DNA of 64,000 bases from an uncultured Clostridia bacterium (GTDB lineage: Bacteria > Bacillota > Clostridia > Oscillospirales > Acutalibacteraceae). Below, in pieces: positions 37,649 through 45,630 of this stretch. Each line of letters opens with the position of its first letter. The stretch's first letter is position 1. The DNA is taken from positions 1-64,000 of the forward strand of contig CANQVS010000006.1 of assembly GCA_947627345.1 (NCBI GenBank), written 5' to 3'. The notes below the pieces were generated by a model. It made no database searches, was not told the origin of the DNA, and saw only the letters and a list, made by a program, of their open reading frames with translations. A program made the position numbers and the translations under genes.

Positions 37649-38857
37649 ATGAAAATTCTCGTAATTAACGCAGGAAGCTCATCTTTAAAATATCAGCTTA
37701 TTGATATGGACGGCGAAAAAGTGCTTGCAAAAGGCAACTGCGAGCGTATCGGAGGCGAGGGTTCGCTCATCGGATATAAAACAGACAGCGTAAATATTAA
37801 AAAGGAAGTTGAAATGCCCGACCATAAGGTTGCGTTTATGCAGGTTAAGGATATGCTCCTCGACCCCGAAGTCGGAGTTATCAGGGAGCTTTCCGAGGTT
37901 AGCGCGGTAGGCCATAGGGCTGTTCAGGGCGGAAGCACTTTCAAAGAGTCCTGCCTTGCAACCCCGGAGGTTATAGAGGGTATTAAGAGTTTATCTCCTC
38001 TCGCGCCTTTGCACAATCCCGCAAACGTACTCGGAATTGAAAGCAGTAAAGAGGTTTTCGGAGAAAATGTACCGCAGGTTGTAGTGTTCGATACGGCATT
38101 TCACAGCACAATGCCCGAGAAAGCATATATGTACGCTATCCCTTATGAGTATTATGAAAAATACGGTATCCGCCGTTACGGTTTCCACGGAACATCTCAC
38201 CGTTTCGTAAGCTCGGAGATGGCTAAACGAATGGGCAAGGACATTAAGGATTTAAAGCTAATAACATGCCATATCGGAAACGGTTCTTCAATCACTGCTA
38301 TTGACGGCGGTAAGGTTATAGACACTACAATGGGACTTACTCCGCTCGACGGATTTATGATGGGAACCCGTTCGGGTTCACTCGACCCCTCTGTTGTAAC
38401 GTTTATCGAGGAAAAGGAGCATCTCTCTGCGGAGGAAGTTGATACAATTCTTAATAAGAAGTCGGGACTTCTCGGAATTTCGGGTGTGTCGAGCGACGAC
38501 CGTGATATTACCGAGGCGGAAAAGCAGGGTAATCCGCGCGCAAAGCTTACCCACGAAATGCTTTATTATCAGATAGCTAAGTATATAGGCTCTTTCTATG
38601 TAGCTATGGGCGGATGCGACGGCATTGTATTTACTGCAGGTCTTGGTGAAAATCAACCCGTTTTAAGAAAATCTGTCTGCGAGTATCTTAAATGCTTAGG
38701 TGTTGAGATTGACGATAAGGCAAACGATGCGTGTATCCGCGGAAACGAGGGCAAGCTATCAACCGATAATTCAAAAATCCGCGTAGAGCTTATTGCGACC
38801 AACGAGGAGCTTGTTATCGCAAGAGATACAAAGGATATCGTTTTAGCTAATAAATAA
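37649..38857 (+). CDS. ackA: Acetate kinase
   Basis: Final ATP-forming step of acetate fermentation (acetyl-P plus ADP to acetate plus ATP). The 402 residues begin MKILVINAGSSSLKYQL and contain VFDTAFHSTMP, GFHGTSHRFVS, CHIGNGSSITAI and FTAGLGEN. It is a single-gene unit with its own promoter and terminator; phosphotransacetylase is not adjacent, unlike in many clostridia. Confidence 0.97.
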   Translation: MKILVINAGSSSLKYQLIDMDGEKVLAKGNCERIGGEGSLIGYKTDSVNIKKEVEMPDHKVAFMQVKDMLLDPEVGVIRELSEVSAVGHRAVQGGSTFKESCLATPEVIEGIKSLSPLAPLHNPANVLGIESSKEVFGENVPQVVVFDTAFHSTMPEKAYMYAIPYEYYEKYGIRRYGFHGTSHRFVSSEMAKRMGKDIKDLKLITCHIGNGSSITAIDGGKVIDTTMGLTPLDGFMMGTRSGSLDPSVVTFIEEKEHLSAEEVDTILNKKSGLLGISGVSSDDRDITEAEKQGNPRAKLTHEMLYYQIAKYIGSFYVAMGGCDGIVFTAGLGENQPVLRKSVCEYLKCLGVEIDDKANDACIRGNEGKLSTDNSKIRVELIATNEELVIARDTKDIVLANK

Positions 38858-38878
38858 TTTAATATTAAAGCAAAAAAG

Positions 38879-38901
38879 TCGGTCGGGTTTTACCCGACCG
38901 A
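38879..38901. terminator. Bidirectional terminator between ackA and the DUF378 gene
   Basis: Perfect stem TCGGTCGGG (38879-38887) with CCCGACCGA (38893-38901). On the plus strand AAATTCTTTTTT follows; on the minus strand the complement of CAAAAAAG supplies T. Confidence 0.85.
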
Positions 38902-38917
38902 AATTCTTTTTTGATTT

Positions 38918-39142
38918 TTAAGCGTGTGAATTAACCGATGTATCCTCAACAATTTCATTATCTCTGAAGAGGAGAGAGATACACCATATTGCGGCAAGGC
39001 CAACGAGAATATAGATAATACGGCTGACAATTCCTGTCTGACCTCCGCAAATAAACGCAACTAAGTCAAACTGGAATATACCGACTAATCCCCAGTTAAG
39101 ACCGCCGATAATCGATAAGATTAAAGCAATTTTATCTATCAT
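38918..39142 (-). CDS. DUF378 small membrane protein
   Basis: 74-residue protein with two membrane segments, family DUF378. The signature IGGLNWGLVGIF is visible near 12-23, then a short loop and the second segment (YILVGLAAIWCIS). Function unknown. ATG 39142 follows AAGGAGGCTTTAGCT; an ATG at 39163 would place this ribosome site inside the gene. Confidence 0.85.
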   Translation of the reverse strand: MIDKIALILSIIGGLNWGLVGIFQFDLVAFICGGQTGIVSRIIYILVGLAAIWCISLLFRDNEIVEDTSVNSHA

Positions 39143-39197
39143 AGCTAAAGCCTCCTTCATCAACTCTATTGTTGACCGAAAGAGGCTTATTATTCAT

Positions 39198-39581
39198 TTA
39201 TTTTAAAAAAATTAAAAAATCAATTACAATGAGTACAATTCCGAGTAAAAGTAAAACGGCTCCGATAATTCGTGTTATTTTTATTGCCTTTTTAATTTTC
39301 ATAGAGCTAATCATATTTTCCACGGGAAAAGGCAAAATCATAACCGTAATCCCTAAAATTGCAAGCGCAAACGACATTAACGAAAACCCGACGTCGTTTC
39401 TGAATGAAAATATAAACAAACCGACGGGGATCGCAAAGACGCAGACAGAGTTTATAATTGAGAATATTTTGGTATATTTTTCCTGCATTTCATAATATTT
39501 AAGAGCGTTTTTCTGACAGCTTTCATCGCAGTATTGTTCCATATAAGAAATTTCTTTTCCGCAGTAATCGCATTTTTTCAT
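39198..39581 (-). CDS. Zinc-ribbon membrane protein, function unknown
   Basis: 127 residues starting MKKCDYCGKEISYMEQYCDESC: a small treble-clef/ribbon with four cysteines (C4, C7, C18, C22 approximately), a short helix and three or four membrane segments (about 40-60, 64-83, 102-126). I do not recognise a named family beyond general zinc-ribbon proteins. Its ATG overlaps the stop of the Lgt-like gene by one base (TAATG), so it is probably translated with it. Confidence 0.7.
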   Translation of the reverse strand: MKKCDYCGKEISYMEQYCDESCQKNALKYYEMQEKYTKIFSIINSVCVFAIPVGLFIFSFRNDVGFSLMSFALAILGITVMILPFPVENMISSMKIKKAIKITRIIGAVLLLLGIVLIVIDFLIFLK

Positions 39582-40393
39582 TATATCACCCTATTTAGTG
39601 TAGCATTTTTTAATTTTTTATTTTTCTTAATTAGAATTATAATACTGGCGATAATCAGTACGGCGGAAATCCATTGGCTTGTTGAAAGCGTTAAAAAAAT
39701 TCCGCGGTACTTGTCGTCCCGTAAAAATTCTATAAAAAATCTTGATATTCCGTAAATTATGAGGTAGATGTAAATTAATCTGCCGTTTAAAATTCTTTTT
39801 TGGAATAATATTAAAAGTACAATAAATATTAAAAGATTAACCGCGCTTTCCAAAAGCTGAACGGGAAAACGATTTACGTTGTTACAACTATTTATTATCG
39901 CGTTTGTGGCTGTAAACCCGAACTCGCTTTCAATTCCGTAACAGCAACCGCTGAAAAAACAGCCGAGCCGTCCAAAACAATGGAAAAGAGGTATTGAAAC
40001 CGCGAAACAGTCGCTGAAGTTTTCAATATTTATTTTGCGGATTTTGCAGTAAATTAAACCGAAAACAAGTCCTGCAATCAGTCCGCCGTAAAATACCATT
40101 CCTCCGAAGTAAATTTTTATAATATCAAAAATACTTCCCGTGTTATAAGTATTTGAAAACAAATTTTCTAAGGCCTTTAAAAGTTTTGGAGTATTTGTAA
40201 TTCCGTACAGAATATGAGCGCCGATAAATGCTCCGAGAAGTGAGAAAAGCTCTCCGAAGAGTATGTCCTCAAAACGTATTCCAAATTTTTTCCCGAGAAG
40301 AAAAGCGACAATTCCCATAAGAATAAGCCCTGCGGACGCACAAATTCCGTAGGTGCTGACATTTAACCCTAAAATTTCAACAATCGGAAACAT
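39581..40393 (-). CDS. Lgt-like prolipoprotein diacylglyceryl transferase family protein
   Basis: 270-residue, about seven-TM protein of the Lgt fold, with FGRLGCFFSGCCYG (140-153) and FYGGLIAG (101-108). True Lgt adds diacylglycerol to the lipobox Cys of lipoproteins. Compared with E. coli Lgt, the positions of N146 and E151 are Cys here (C145, C150) and the H of HGG is Tyr (Y102), while R142 is kept. It may be a divergent family member with another lipid-transfer role, or the organism's Lgt may be elsewhere. ATG 40393 follows GGTGGTGATT. Confidence 0.75.
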   Translation of the reverse strand: MFPIVEILGLNVSTYGICASAGLILMGIVAFLLGKKFGIRFEDILFGELFSLLGAFIGAHILYGITNTPKLLKALENLFSNTYNTGSIFDIIKIYFGGMVFYGGLIAGLVFGLIYCKIRKINIENFSDCFAVSIPLFHCFGRLGCFFSGCCYGIESEFGFTATNAIINSCNNVNRFPVQLLESAVNLLIFIVLLILFQKRILNGRLIYIYLIIYGISRFFIEFLRDDKYRGIFLTLSTSQWISAVLIIASIIILIKKNKKLKNATLNRVI

Positions 40394-40409
40394 AATCACC
40401 ACCAAAATT

Positions 40410-40438
40410 ATTCTATCAAATTTCAACATTTTATTCAA
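40410..40438 (-). promoter_or_regulatory. Promoter of the Lgt-like operon
   Basis: Minus strand TTGAAT (40438-40433), 17-bp spacer, TAGAAT (40415-40410), close to the ATG at 40393. Confidence 0.6.
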
Positions 40439-40446
40439 GTGCATTG

Positions 40447-40475
40447 TTGAAAAGGGAAAATCGGTATGTTAAAAT
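40447..40475 (+). promoter_or_regulatory. Promoter of the LRR-dockerin gene
   Basis: TTGAAA (40447-40452), 17-bp spacer, TAAAAT (40470-40475), divergent from the Lgt-like promoter. Confidence 0.65.
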
Positions 40476-40490
40476 AAAGTGGGTGATAAT

Positions 40491-41420
40491 ATGAAAAAGT
40501 TTTGTTTATCATTTATTACATTTTTAATTGTTTCATTTACAGTATTTTCTGTTAACGCCTCGATTGTTTCAAACGTATATCCCGATTTTGAGTTTGACGC
40601 GGACTATGATAACGCATACTCTGTTGCGGGATATTCAGGGGACGAGGGAGAGGTTTATATTCCCGAAACGCTTTATAACAGGGAAATAAAGCGTATTTCC
40701 GAGAAAGCGTTTTATAAAAACAGCGTTGTAAATTCACTTTTTATGCACGATAAAATGACAGTTGTAAAAAAATGGGCTTTCAGAAACTGTCCTAATTTGA
40801 GCAGAGTTTATTTTTCAAAAGGTCTTGCTGTGCTCTGGGATTTCGCGTTTGCGCAGGACGCTAAGCTTAAATACGCTTTGCTGAGAAATACGAATCTTCG
40901 TTCTGTTTACCAAAGCTGTTTTTACAATGATGTTTCACTAAAATATGTTTCTTTGCCAGACACATTGGAAACTATCGGACCTTCCGCGTTTTCAAAGACG
41001 GCTTTGGAAACCGTAGTAATCCCCAAAAGCGTCACCTTAATAGACAGCAGGGCGTTTTCCGATAACGAAAACCTTTTAAGCATTTATATTCCGAGTTCGG
41101 TTGAAAAAATCGGAAGTGACGTTTTTGAAAATTCCGATAATGTTACGGTTTATGTAAGCGCGGACAGCGCAGTTGAAAAATACTGCAAAGAAAATTCCGT
41201 AAAATATCAGGTGATAGACGAGAGCGAATTTCCGTCCGAAATTATAGGAGATGTCGATAACAACAGAAAGCTTGATGTGCGTGACGCAACCTTGATTATG
41301 AAAAAGGTTGCCAAGCTTAATTCAGTGTTTTTTTCACAAAACTGCGATTATAATTCTGACTGCGAATTAAATATCATTGACGCAACAATAATTATGCGTG
41401 ATATTGCGGGTATAAAGTAA
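40491..41420 (+). CDS. Secreted LRR protein with C-terminal type I dockerin
   Basis: 309 residues: signal peptide (about 1-24), BspA-type LRR_5 repeats (about 55-240) and a complete dockerin (253-309). The two calcium F-hand loops are D254-D265 (GDVDNNRKLDVRD) and D286-D297 (DYNSDCELNIID), each followed by an ATLIM/ATIIM helix. Ligand positions 1, 3, 5, 9 and 12 are filled by Asp or Asn in both. A dockerin implies docking to a cohesin on a scaffoldin or cell-surface protein, as in Ruminococcus. No cohesin is in the window. ATG 40491 follows GGGTGAT. Confidence 0.92.
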   Translation: MKKFCLSFITFLIVSFTVFSVNASIVSNVYPDFEFDADYDNAYSVAGYSGDEGEVYIPETLYNREIKRISEKAFYKNSVVNSLFMHDKMTVVKKWAFRNCPNLSRVYFSKGLAVLWDFAFAQDAKLKYALLRNTNLRSVYQSCFYNDVSLKYVSLPDTLETIGPSAFSKTALETVVIPKSVTLIDSRAFSDNENLLSIYIPSSVEKIGSDVFENSDNVTVYVSADSAVEKYCKENSVKYQVIDESEFPSEIIGDVDNNRKLDVRDATLIMKKVAKLNSVFFSQNCDYNSDCELNIIDATIIMRDIAGIK

Positions 41421-41445
41421 AACTTCAAAATAATTTATTTTACAG

Positions 41446-41474
41446 TTGACTTTAGTGTGATGATGTGATAAAAT
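41446..41474 (+). promoter_or_regulatory. Promoter of the amino acid ABC transporter
   Basis: TTGACT (41446-41451), 17-bp spacer, TAAAAT (41469-41474), 47 bp before the start at 41522. Confidence 0.75.
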
Positions 41475-41521
41475 TAACCTTGCTTAAACATTTACAAATA
41501 ATATTAAACGAGGTGTACATT

Positions 41522-42394
41522 ATGAAAAAAACATTAGCATTATTACTCGCAGTAGTTATGCTTTCCGCATTAGCGTTGGCAGGCTGCGCAGGCTCTTCCG
41601 AGAAAAGCTCCGATACAGCTTCAAAGGCTGACCAAAGCAAGACTGCCGCTACAGTAAGCGAGGACGGCTCAAAAACATTTACCGTAGGCTTTGACGCTGA
41701 ATTTCCTCCTTACGGCTATAAGGACAAGAAAACAGGCGAATATACAGGCTTTGACCTTGACCTTGCTCAGGAAGTTTGCGACCGCTTAGGCTGGAAGTTA
41801 GAAAAGCGTCCTATCGACTGGGACAGCAAGGATATGGAGCTTGATTCAGGTACGATTTCCTGCATTTGGAACGGCTTTACAATGAACGGACGTGAAGATG
41901 ATTATACTTGGTCTGTACCTTATATTGACAACTCACAGGTTGTTGTAGTTAAAAAGGATTCGGATATTCAATCTCTTGATGACCTTTCGGGCAAGACTGT
42001 AGCTGTTCAGGCTGATTCATCTGCTCTTGCGGCTCTCACGGGCGACGACGCAACAGACGCGAATAAAAAGCTTGCCGCTTCCTTTAAGGATTTACAGCAG
42101 GTAGGAGATTACAACTCCGCTCTTATGAATCTTGAGGCGGGCGCGGTTGACGCGGTTTGTATGGACATCGGCGTTGCTAATTACAATGTTAACAATAATA
42201 AAAATAAATATAAGCTTCTTGATGACCAGATTTCTTCCGAGCAATACGCTATCGGTTTTAAGAAAGGCAACACAGCGCTTAAAGACATAGTTGAGAAAAC
42301 CTTGCTTGAAATGTATGAAGACGGTACAGTCGAGAAAATTGCAAGCCAGAAGAAGTATGACCTTGCGGATACTATTTGTCTTGGCAAAGACTAA
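41522..42394 (+). CDS. Polar amino acid ABC transporter substrate-binding lipoprotein
   Basis: 290 residues with a lipoprotein signal peptide ending in LAGC (C22 the lipidated residue), a Ser/Lys/Thr-rich linker and a family 3 solute-binding domain (FTVGFDAEFPPYGYKD; GFDLDLAQEVCDRLGW). It captures an amino acid, possibly cystine or another polar one, for the permease and ATPase downstream. ATG 41522 follows GAGGTG. A terminator-like hairpin between this gene and the permease probably keeps its level higher than that of the membrane parts. Confidence 0.93.
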   Translation: MKKTLALLLAVVMLSALALAGCAGSSEKSSDTASKADQSKTAATVSEDGSKTFTVGFDAEFPPYGYKDKKTGEYTGFDLDLAQEVCDRLGWKLEKRPIDWDSKDMELDSGTISCIWNGFTMNGREDDYTWSVPYIDNSQVVVVKKDSDIQSLDDLSGKTVAVQADSSALAALTGDDATDANKKLAASFKDLQQVGDYNSALMNLEAGAVDAVCMDIGVANYNVNNNKNKYKLLDDQISSEQYAIGFKKGNTALKDIVEKTLLEMYEDGTVEKIASQKKYDLADTICLGKD

Positions 42395-42407
42395 TTGAAA
42401 TTAGAGG

Positions 42408-42437
42408 GGCTGCCTCAATTTGAGGTAGCCTTTATTT
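42408..42437 (+). terminator. Intercistronic attenuator between binding protein and permease
   Basis: Stem GGCTGCCTCA (42408-42417) with TGAGGTAGCC (42421-42430), one G-T pair, followed by TTTATTT. A second hairpin ATTCCC/GGGAAT follows near 42450-42470 without a T run. Confidence 0.7.
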
Positions 42438-42520
42438 ACGTTATGAGAAATTCCCTGTTATAAAGGGAATAAAGCTTTATGATTTTATAAACATTATGTA
42501 AGTTTAAGGAATGAGTCGTA

Positions 42521-43288
42521 ATGAGTTATATGAAGAAGAAACCCTTAATCGCCATCGCGGTATTTGTCGCCCTTTTAATTCCCGCGACTATGACTGCCTG
42601 CGGTGTTACAAATGACGCAGACAGCGGATTTTTGGGCTGGTTGTTTAATATTATATCCCAGCTTTCATCGGGAATTTGGCTGTCGCTTGCGCTTTTTGCA
42701 TTGACACTGATTTTTTCAATGCCTCTTGGACTTCTAATATGTTTTGCAAGGCGCTCGCGTTTTAAAATAGTTGAGCTTATCGCAAAATTTTACATATCCG
42801 TAATGCGCGGAACTCCGTTGATGTTACAGCTTCTTGTGGTTTACTTCGGACCGTATTATGTTTTTAAACTCCCGTTAAGCGCTGATTACCGCTTCTATGC
42901 CGCCATAATCGGATTCGCGCTTAACTATGCCGCTTATTTTGCCGAGATATACAGGAGCGGTATTGAGGCTGTGCCAAAGGGCCAGTACGAGGCGTCAAAG
43001 GTTTTGGGATATTCACGCGGCCAAACCTTTATGAAAATAGTATTTCCGCAAATGGTACGCCATATTTTGCCTCCCGTTACAAATGAGATTATCACGCTTG
43101 TTAAGGACACGTCGCTTGCGTTTGCTATCGCCTTTGTTGAGATGTTCACAATGGCTAAACAGCTTTCCGCCGCGGAAAGCAACATTATGCCCTTATTTGT
43201 TGCGGGTGTGTTCTACTATATTTTCAATCTTATAGTATCATTTGTTATGAGTAAAATTGAAAAGAAAATGAATTATTATCAGAAGTAG
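42521..43288 (+). CDS. Polar amino acid ABC transporter permease
   Basis: 255-residue HisM-type permease with about five membrane segments and the EAA loop ([20 protein letters not shown], 20 residues) that contacts the ATPase. Oddly, the first 28 residues (MSYMKKKPL, hydrophobic core, MTACG) look like a lipoprotein signal peptide preceding the normal first segment. ATG 42521 has a modest AAGGAATGA site; 42530 is a possible alternative start but does not change this. Confidence 0.93.
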   Translation: MSYMKKKPLIAIAVFVALLIPATMTACGVTNDADSGFLGWLFNIISQLSSGIWLSLALFALTLIFSMPLGLLICFARRSRFKIVELIAKFYISVMRGTPLMLQLLVVYFGPYYVFKLPLSADYRFYAAIIGFALNYAAYFAEIYRSGIEAVPKGQYEASKVLGYSRGQTFMKIVFPQMVRHILPPVTNEIITLVKDTSLAFAIAFVEMFTMAKQLSAAESNIMPLFVAGVFYYIFNLIVSFVMSKIEKKMNYYQK

Positions 43289-43299
43289 GGGGCGCTTTT

Positions 43300-44061
43300 A
43301 TGAAACTGCTTGAAATAAAAAATCTAAAGAAGTCGTTTGATGACCTTGAAGTTCTGAAAGACATATCTCTCAGCGTCGAAGAAGGCGAGGTTGTATCAAT
43401 ATTAGGCCCCTCCGGCAGCGGTAAGTCGACTCTTTTAAGGTGCGCGACTATGCTTGAAACGATGGACGCGGGTACGCTCGATTACTGCGGAGAAAGCGCT
43501 GTAAGCGAGATTGACGGGAAATCGGTTTACGCTCCTAAATCTGAAATTAAAAAAATACAAAATTATTTCGGACTGGTTTTTCAGAATTTTAATCTTTTTC
43601 CGCATTACACAGTTCTGAAAAATATTACGGACGCGCCCGTACATATCCAAAAGCGCGGTAAAAAAGAGGTTGAAGAAGAGGCCTTGGAACTGCTTAATCA
43701 GATGGGCATAGAGGATAAGGTGGATTACTATCCTTGTCAGCTTTCGGGCGGTCAGCAACAGCGAGTAGCAATAGCGAGAGCACTCGCGATGAATCCGAAA
43801 ATTCTTTTCTTTGACGAGCCGACAAGCGCGCTTGACCCGGAGTTGACCTCCGAAATTCTCAAGGTTTTAAGATTTTTGGCAAGTCAGAAGATGACGATGG
43901 TAATAGTAACTCACGAAATTGATTTTGCGCGTAATGTATCCGACAGAGTTATTTTTATGGATGAGGGCTACATTGTAGAGCAGGGAAAACCTGAGGACGT
44001 TATTGACAATCCCAAAAACGACAGGGTAAAAGCTTTCCTCAACAAAGTGAAAAACGCTTAA
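43300..44061 (+). CDS. Polar amino acid ABC transporter ATP-binding protein
   Basis: 253-residue GlnQ/HisP-type ATPase. Walker [10 protein letters not shown] (about 36-44), Q loop [10 protein letters not shown], signature LSGGQQQR, Walker [15 protein letters not shown] and the switch histidine in VTHEIDFA are all intact. It starts 11 bp after the permease and ends the transporter set. No terminator directly follows; the repeat array begins at once. Confidence 0.95.
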   Translation: MKLLEIKNLKKSFDDLEVLKDISLSVEEGEVVSILGPSGSGKSTLLRCATMLETMDAGTLDYCGESAVSEIDGKSVYAPKSEIKKIQNYFGLVFQNFNLFPHYTVLKNITDAPVHIQKRGKKEVEEEALELLNQMGIEDKVDYYPCQLSGGQQQRVAIARALAMNPKILFFDEPTSALDPELTSEILKVLRFLASQKMTMVIVTHEIDFARNVSDRVIFMDEGYIVEQGKPEDVIDNPKNDRVKAFLNKVKNA

Positions 44062-44380
44062 TTTTATATCTCTACGTCAAATATTTCAGCTCCTATCGGA
44101 CAATTCATATCCCCCAAACCTTCGTGCCACTGTATTGTTTTGGATATGGAGGAAAGGTTCTGCGTTTTATATCTCCGCGTCAGACAATGCAGTCCCTCTC
44201 GCGGACAATTCATCTCCCCCAAACGTATCTTTCCTTATCTCGCTTTGGATAGGGAGGATAGGTTCTGCGTTTTATATTTCCACGTCAAACATTCCAGTCC
44301 CTATCTAATATTCATATCCCCCAGACGTATCTTCCATTATCTCGCTTTGGATATAAGGGATATGTTATGTGTTTTCTCTT
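44062..44380. repeat. Three tandem copies of the ~104-bp repeat family (locus B)
   Basis: The word TTTTATATCTC...CGTC starts at 44062, 44165 and 44270 (as TTTTATATTTCCACGTC), periods 103 and 105. Each copy continues with an AGTCCCT-like word, ATTCATATCCCCC, an ACGTATCTT stretch, TATCTCGCTTTGGATA and a GG-rich end leading to GTTTTATAT. The words AGTCCCT, ATATCCC, CGT and CACTTTGGATATA are those of 1-170. The copies have diverged by many point changes and small indels, so this is an old array. The gap 44062-44492 also holds a hairpin and the next promoter. Confidence 0.8.
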
Positions 44381-44416
44381 ATATTCTTATATTTATCTCA
44401 TATAAAAGATTTATAT

Positions 44417-44452
44417 AGAAAGCGTACGCTATATGCGACGCTTTCTTGTTGT
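44417..44452 (+). terminator. Terminator-like hairpin after repeat locus B
   Basis: AGAAAGCGT (44417-44425) pairs with ACGCTTTCT (44438-44446), with an inner CGC/GCG extension, followed by TGTTGT. It probably ends the ABC transporter transcript. Confidence 0.55.
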
Positions 44453-44477
44453 ATATTACAAAAATATCTGTTATACT
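44449..44477 (+). promoter_or_regulatory. Promoter of the YihY-family gene
   Basis: TTGTAT (44449-44454), 17-bp spacer, TATACT (44472-44477). The start at 44493 leaves a very short leader. Confidence 0.6.
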
Positions 44478-44492
44478 TTATTTGGTGTTACT

Positions 44493-45392
44493 ATGAAGAA
44501 GAATACAAAACTTATTGGAAAAATAAAATATTTTATAGAGAAAAATTCCAAGGATAATATATCCGCAATTGCGGGGCAGTCGGCTTTCTTTATGATTCTT
44601 TCGATTGTACCGCTTTTGATGTTTGCCTTTGCGGTTTTATCTTTTTTTAATATTCCGAGAGATGTTTTTGAAACCTATTTACAAGGTTCTATTTCAAGTG
44701 AGTTCAGCGTTTATTTTCAAGGTTTTATCGACACCGCCTATGAAAACTCTGTCGGCATAGCCTTTACTACTCTTATACTGGCGCTTTGGTCCGCGGGAAA
44801 GGGAATTTACTCAATTACGGAGGGTATAAACAGAATTTATAAAATCCCTAACCGAAATTTTTGGTTTGTAAAAAGGCTTTACGCGATGGGATATACTTTA
44901 ATAATGTTGATTGTAATTTTCCTTGCGTTAGGAATACTGGTTATCGGTGAATTTGTTGACGAGATTATAAAGCCGTATATAAAAAATCTTCCTCACGTTA
45001 TAGAGTTGATGTATACGCTCAGATATGTCGTGGCGTTTGTTGCAATTGTTTTACTTATGAGTTTGGCGTTAACTCTCTATCTCCACAGAAAGCTTGACGA
45101 CAAACGCTGGGCCAAATTCAGATTACAGCTTCCCGGAGTTTTAATAACGGCGCTTTGCTGGATACTTCTCTCAATCGGAATAGGAGTTTATGTAAAGTAC
45201 TTTAACGGTTTTTCAATATACGGAAGTCTTGGTACCTTAGCGGTAGTTATGATTTGGATTTATTTTTCAATGTATATTATGCTTTACTGTATCCAGCTCA
45301 ATTACATTAACAGATATTTGTTTTATGATTTAAAATCAAGGTGTACTTATAGAATAAAAACCTTGTTAAATCATATTGACAAAAGAGGATAA
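44493..45392 (+). CDS. YihY/BrkB-family membrane protein
   Basis: 299 residues with six membrane segments, family YihY (PF03631), once mislabelled RNase BN. Family words include AIAGQSAFFMILSIVPLLMF (20 residues) and a SAGKGIYSITEGINRIY stretch. Function is uncertain: proposed transporter or envelope role. I choose ATG 44493 (MKKNTKLIG) since the frame upstream of it runs through the promoter. Confidence 0.88.
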   Translation: MKKNTKLIGKIKYFIEKNSKDNISAIAGQSAFFMILSIVPLLMFAFAVLSFFNIPRDVFETYLQGSISSEFSVYFQGFIDTAYENSVGIAFTTLILALWSAGKGIYSITEGINRIYKIPNRNFWFVKRLYAMGYTLIMLIVIFLALGILVIGEFVDEIIKPYIKNLPHVIELMYTLRYVVAFVAIVLLMSLALTLYLHRKLDDKRWAKFRLQLPGVLITALCWILLSIGIGVYVKYFNGFSIYGSLGTLAVVMIWIYFSMYIMLYCIQLNYINRYLFYDLKSRCTYRIKTLLNHIDKRG

Positions 45393-45403
45393 AGGAATAT
45401 AAT
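45376..45403 (+). promoter_or_regulatory. Promoter of the FMN riboswitch-ribU transcript
   Basis: TTGACA (45376-45381), 16-bp spacer, TATAAT (45398-45403). The -35 lies in the last codons of the YihY-family gene. Confidence 0.75.
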
Positions 45404-45416
45404 AATAGTAGAAGTT

Positions 45417-45530
45417 GTCTTCGGGGCGGGGTGGAATTCCCCACCGGCGGTAAAGCCCGCGACCGAGAAATATCTCGCTGAACCTGTGAAATTCAGGTGC
45501 CGACGGTACAGTCCGGATGGAAGAAGATGC
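45417..45530 (+). promoter_or_regulatory. FMN riboswitch (RFN element)
   Basis: All conserved RFN blocks are present in order: CTTCGGGGCGGGGTGGAA, CCCACCGGCGGTAAAGCCCG, CGACCGAGAA, AACCTGTGAAATTCAGGTGC, CCGACGGTACAGTCCGGATG and GAAGAAGA closing P1. It lies upstream of the riboflavin transporter gene and is followed by an intrinsic terminator, so FMN binding should stop transcription. Confidence 0.95.
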
Positions 45531-45550
45531 AGTCATACTGTGAATTTACG

Positions 45551-45583
45551 CTCCGTTGCAGTTGCAACGGAGTTTTCTTTTTT
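45551..45583 (+). terminator. Riboswitch-controlled terminator before ribU
   Basis: Stem CTCCGTTGCA, GT, TGCAACGGAG, then TTTTCTTTTTT. It lies between the FMN aptamer and the ribU ribosome site. Confidence 0.88.
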
Positions 45584-45630
45584 AAGAAAATCCGATGACA
45601 GCCTCAAAAAATTTTTAGGAGGTCATTATT

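Noticed and set aside
44062-44380. Possible CRISPR array
   Set aside because: Units of about 104 bp are diverged along their whole length, with no short identical repeats separated by unique spacers, and there are no cas genes.
44140-44418. 92-residue open frame over repeat locus B with a 35-residue periodicity
   Set aside because: The frame follows from a repeat period near 105 bp. It has no ribosome site, breaks in copy 1 (103-bp period), and the repeat family elsewhere (1-170) is not open in an equivalent frame.
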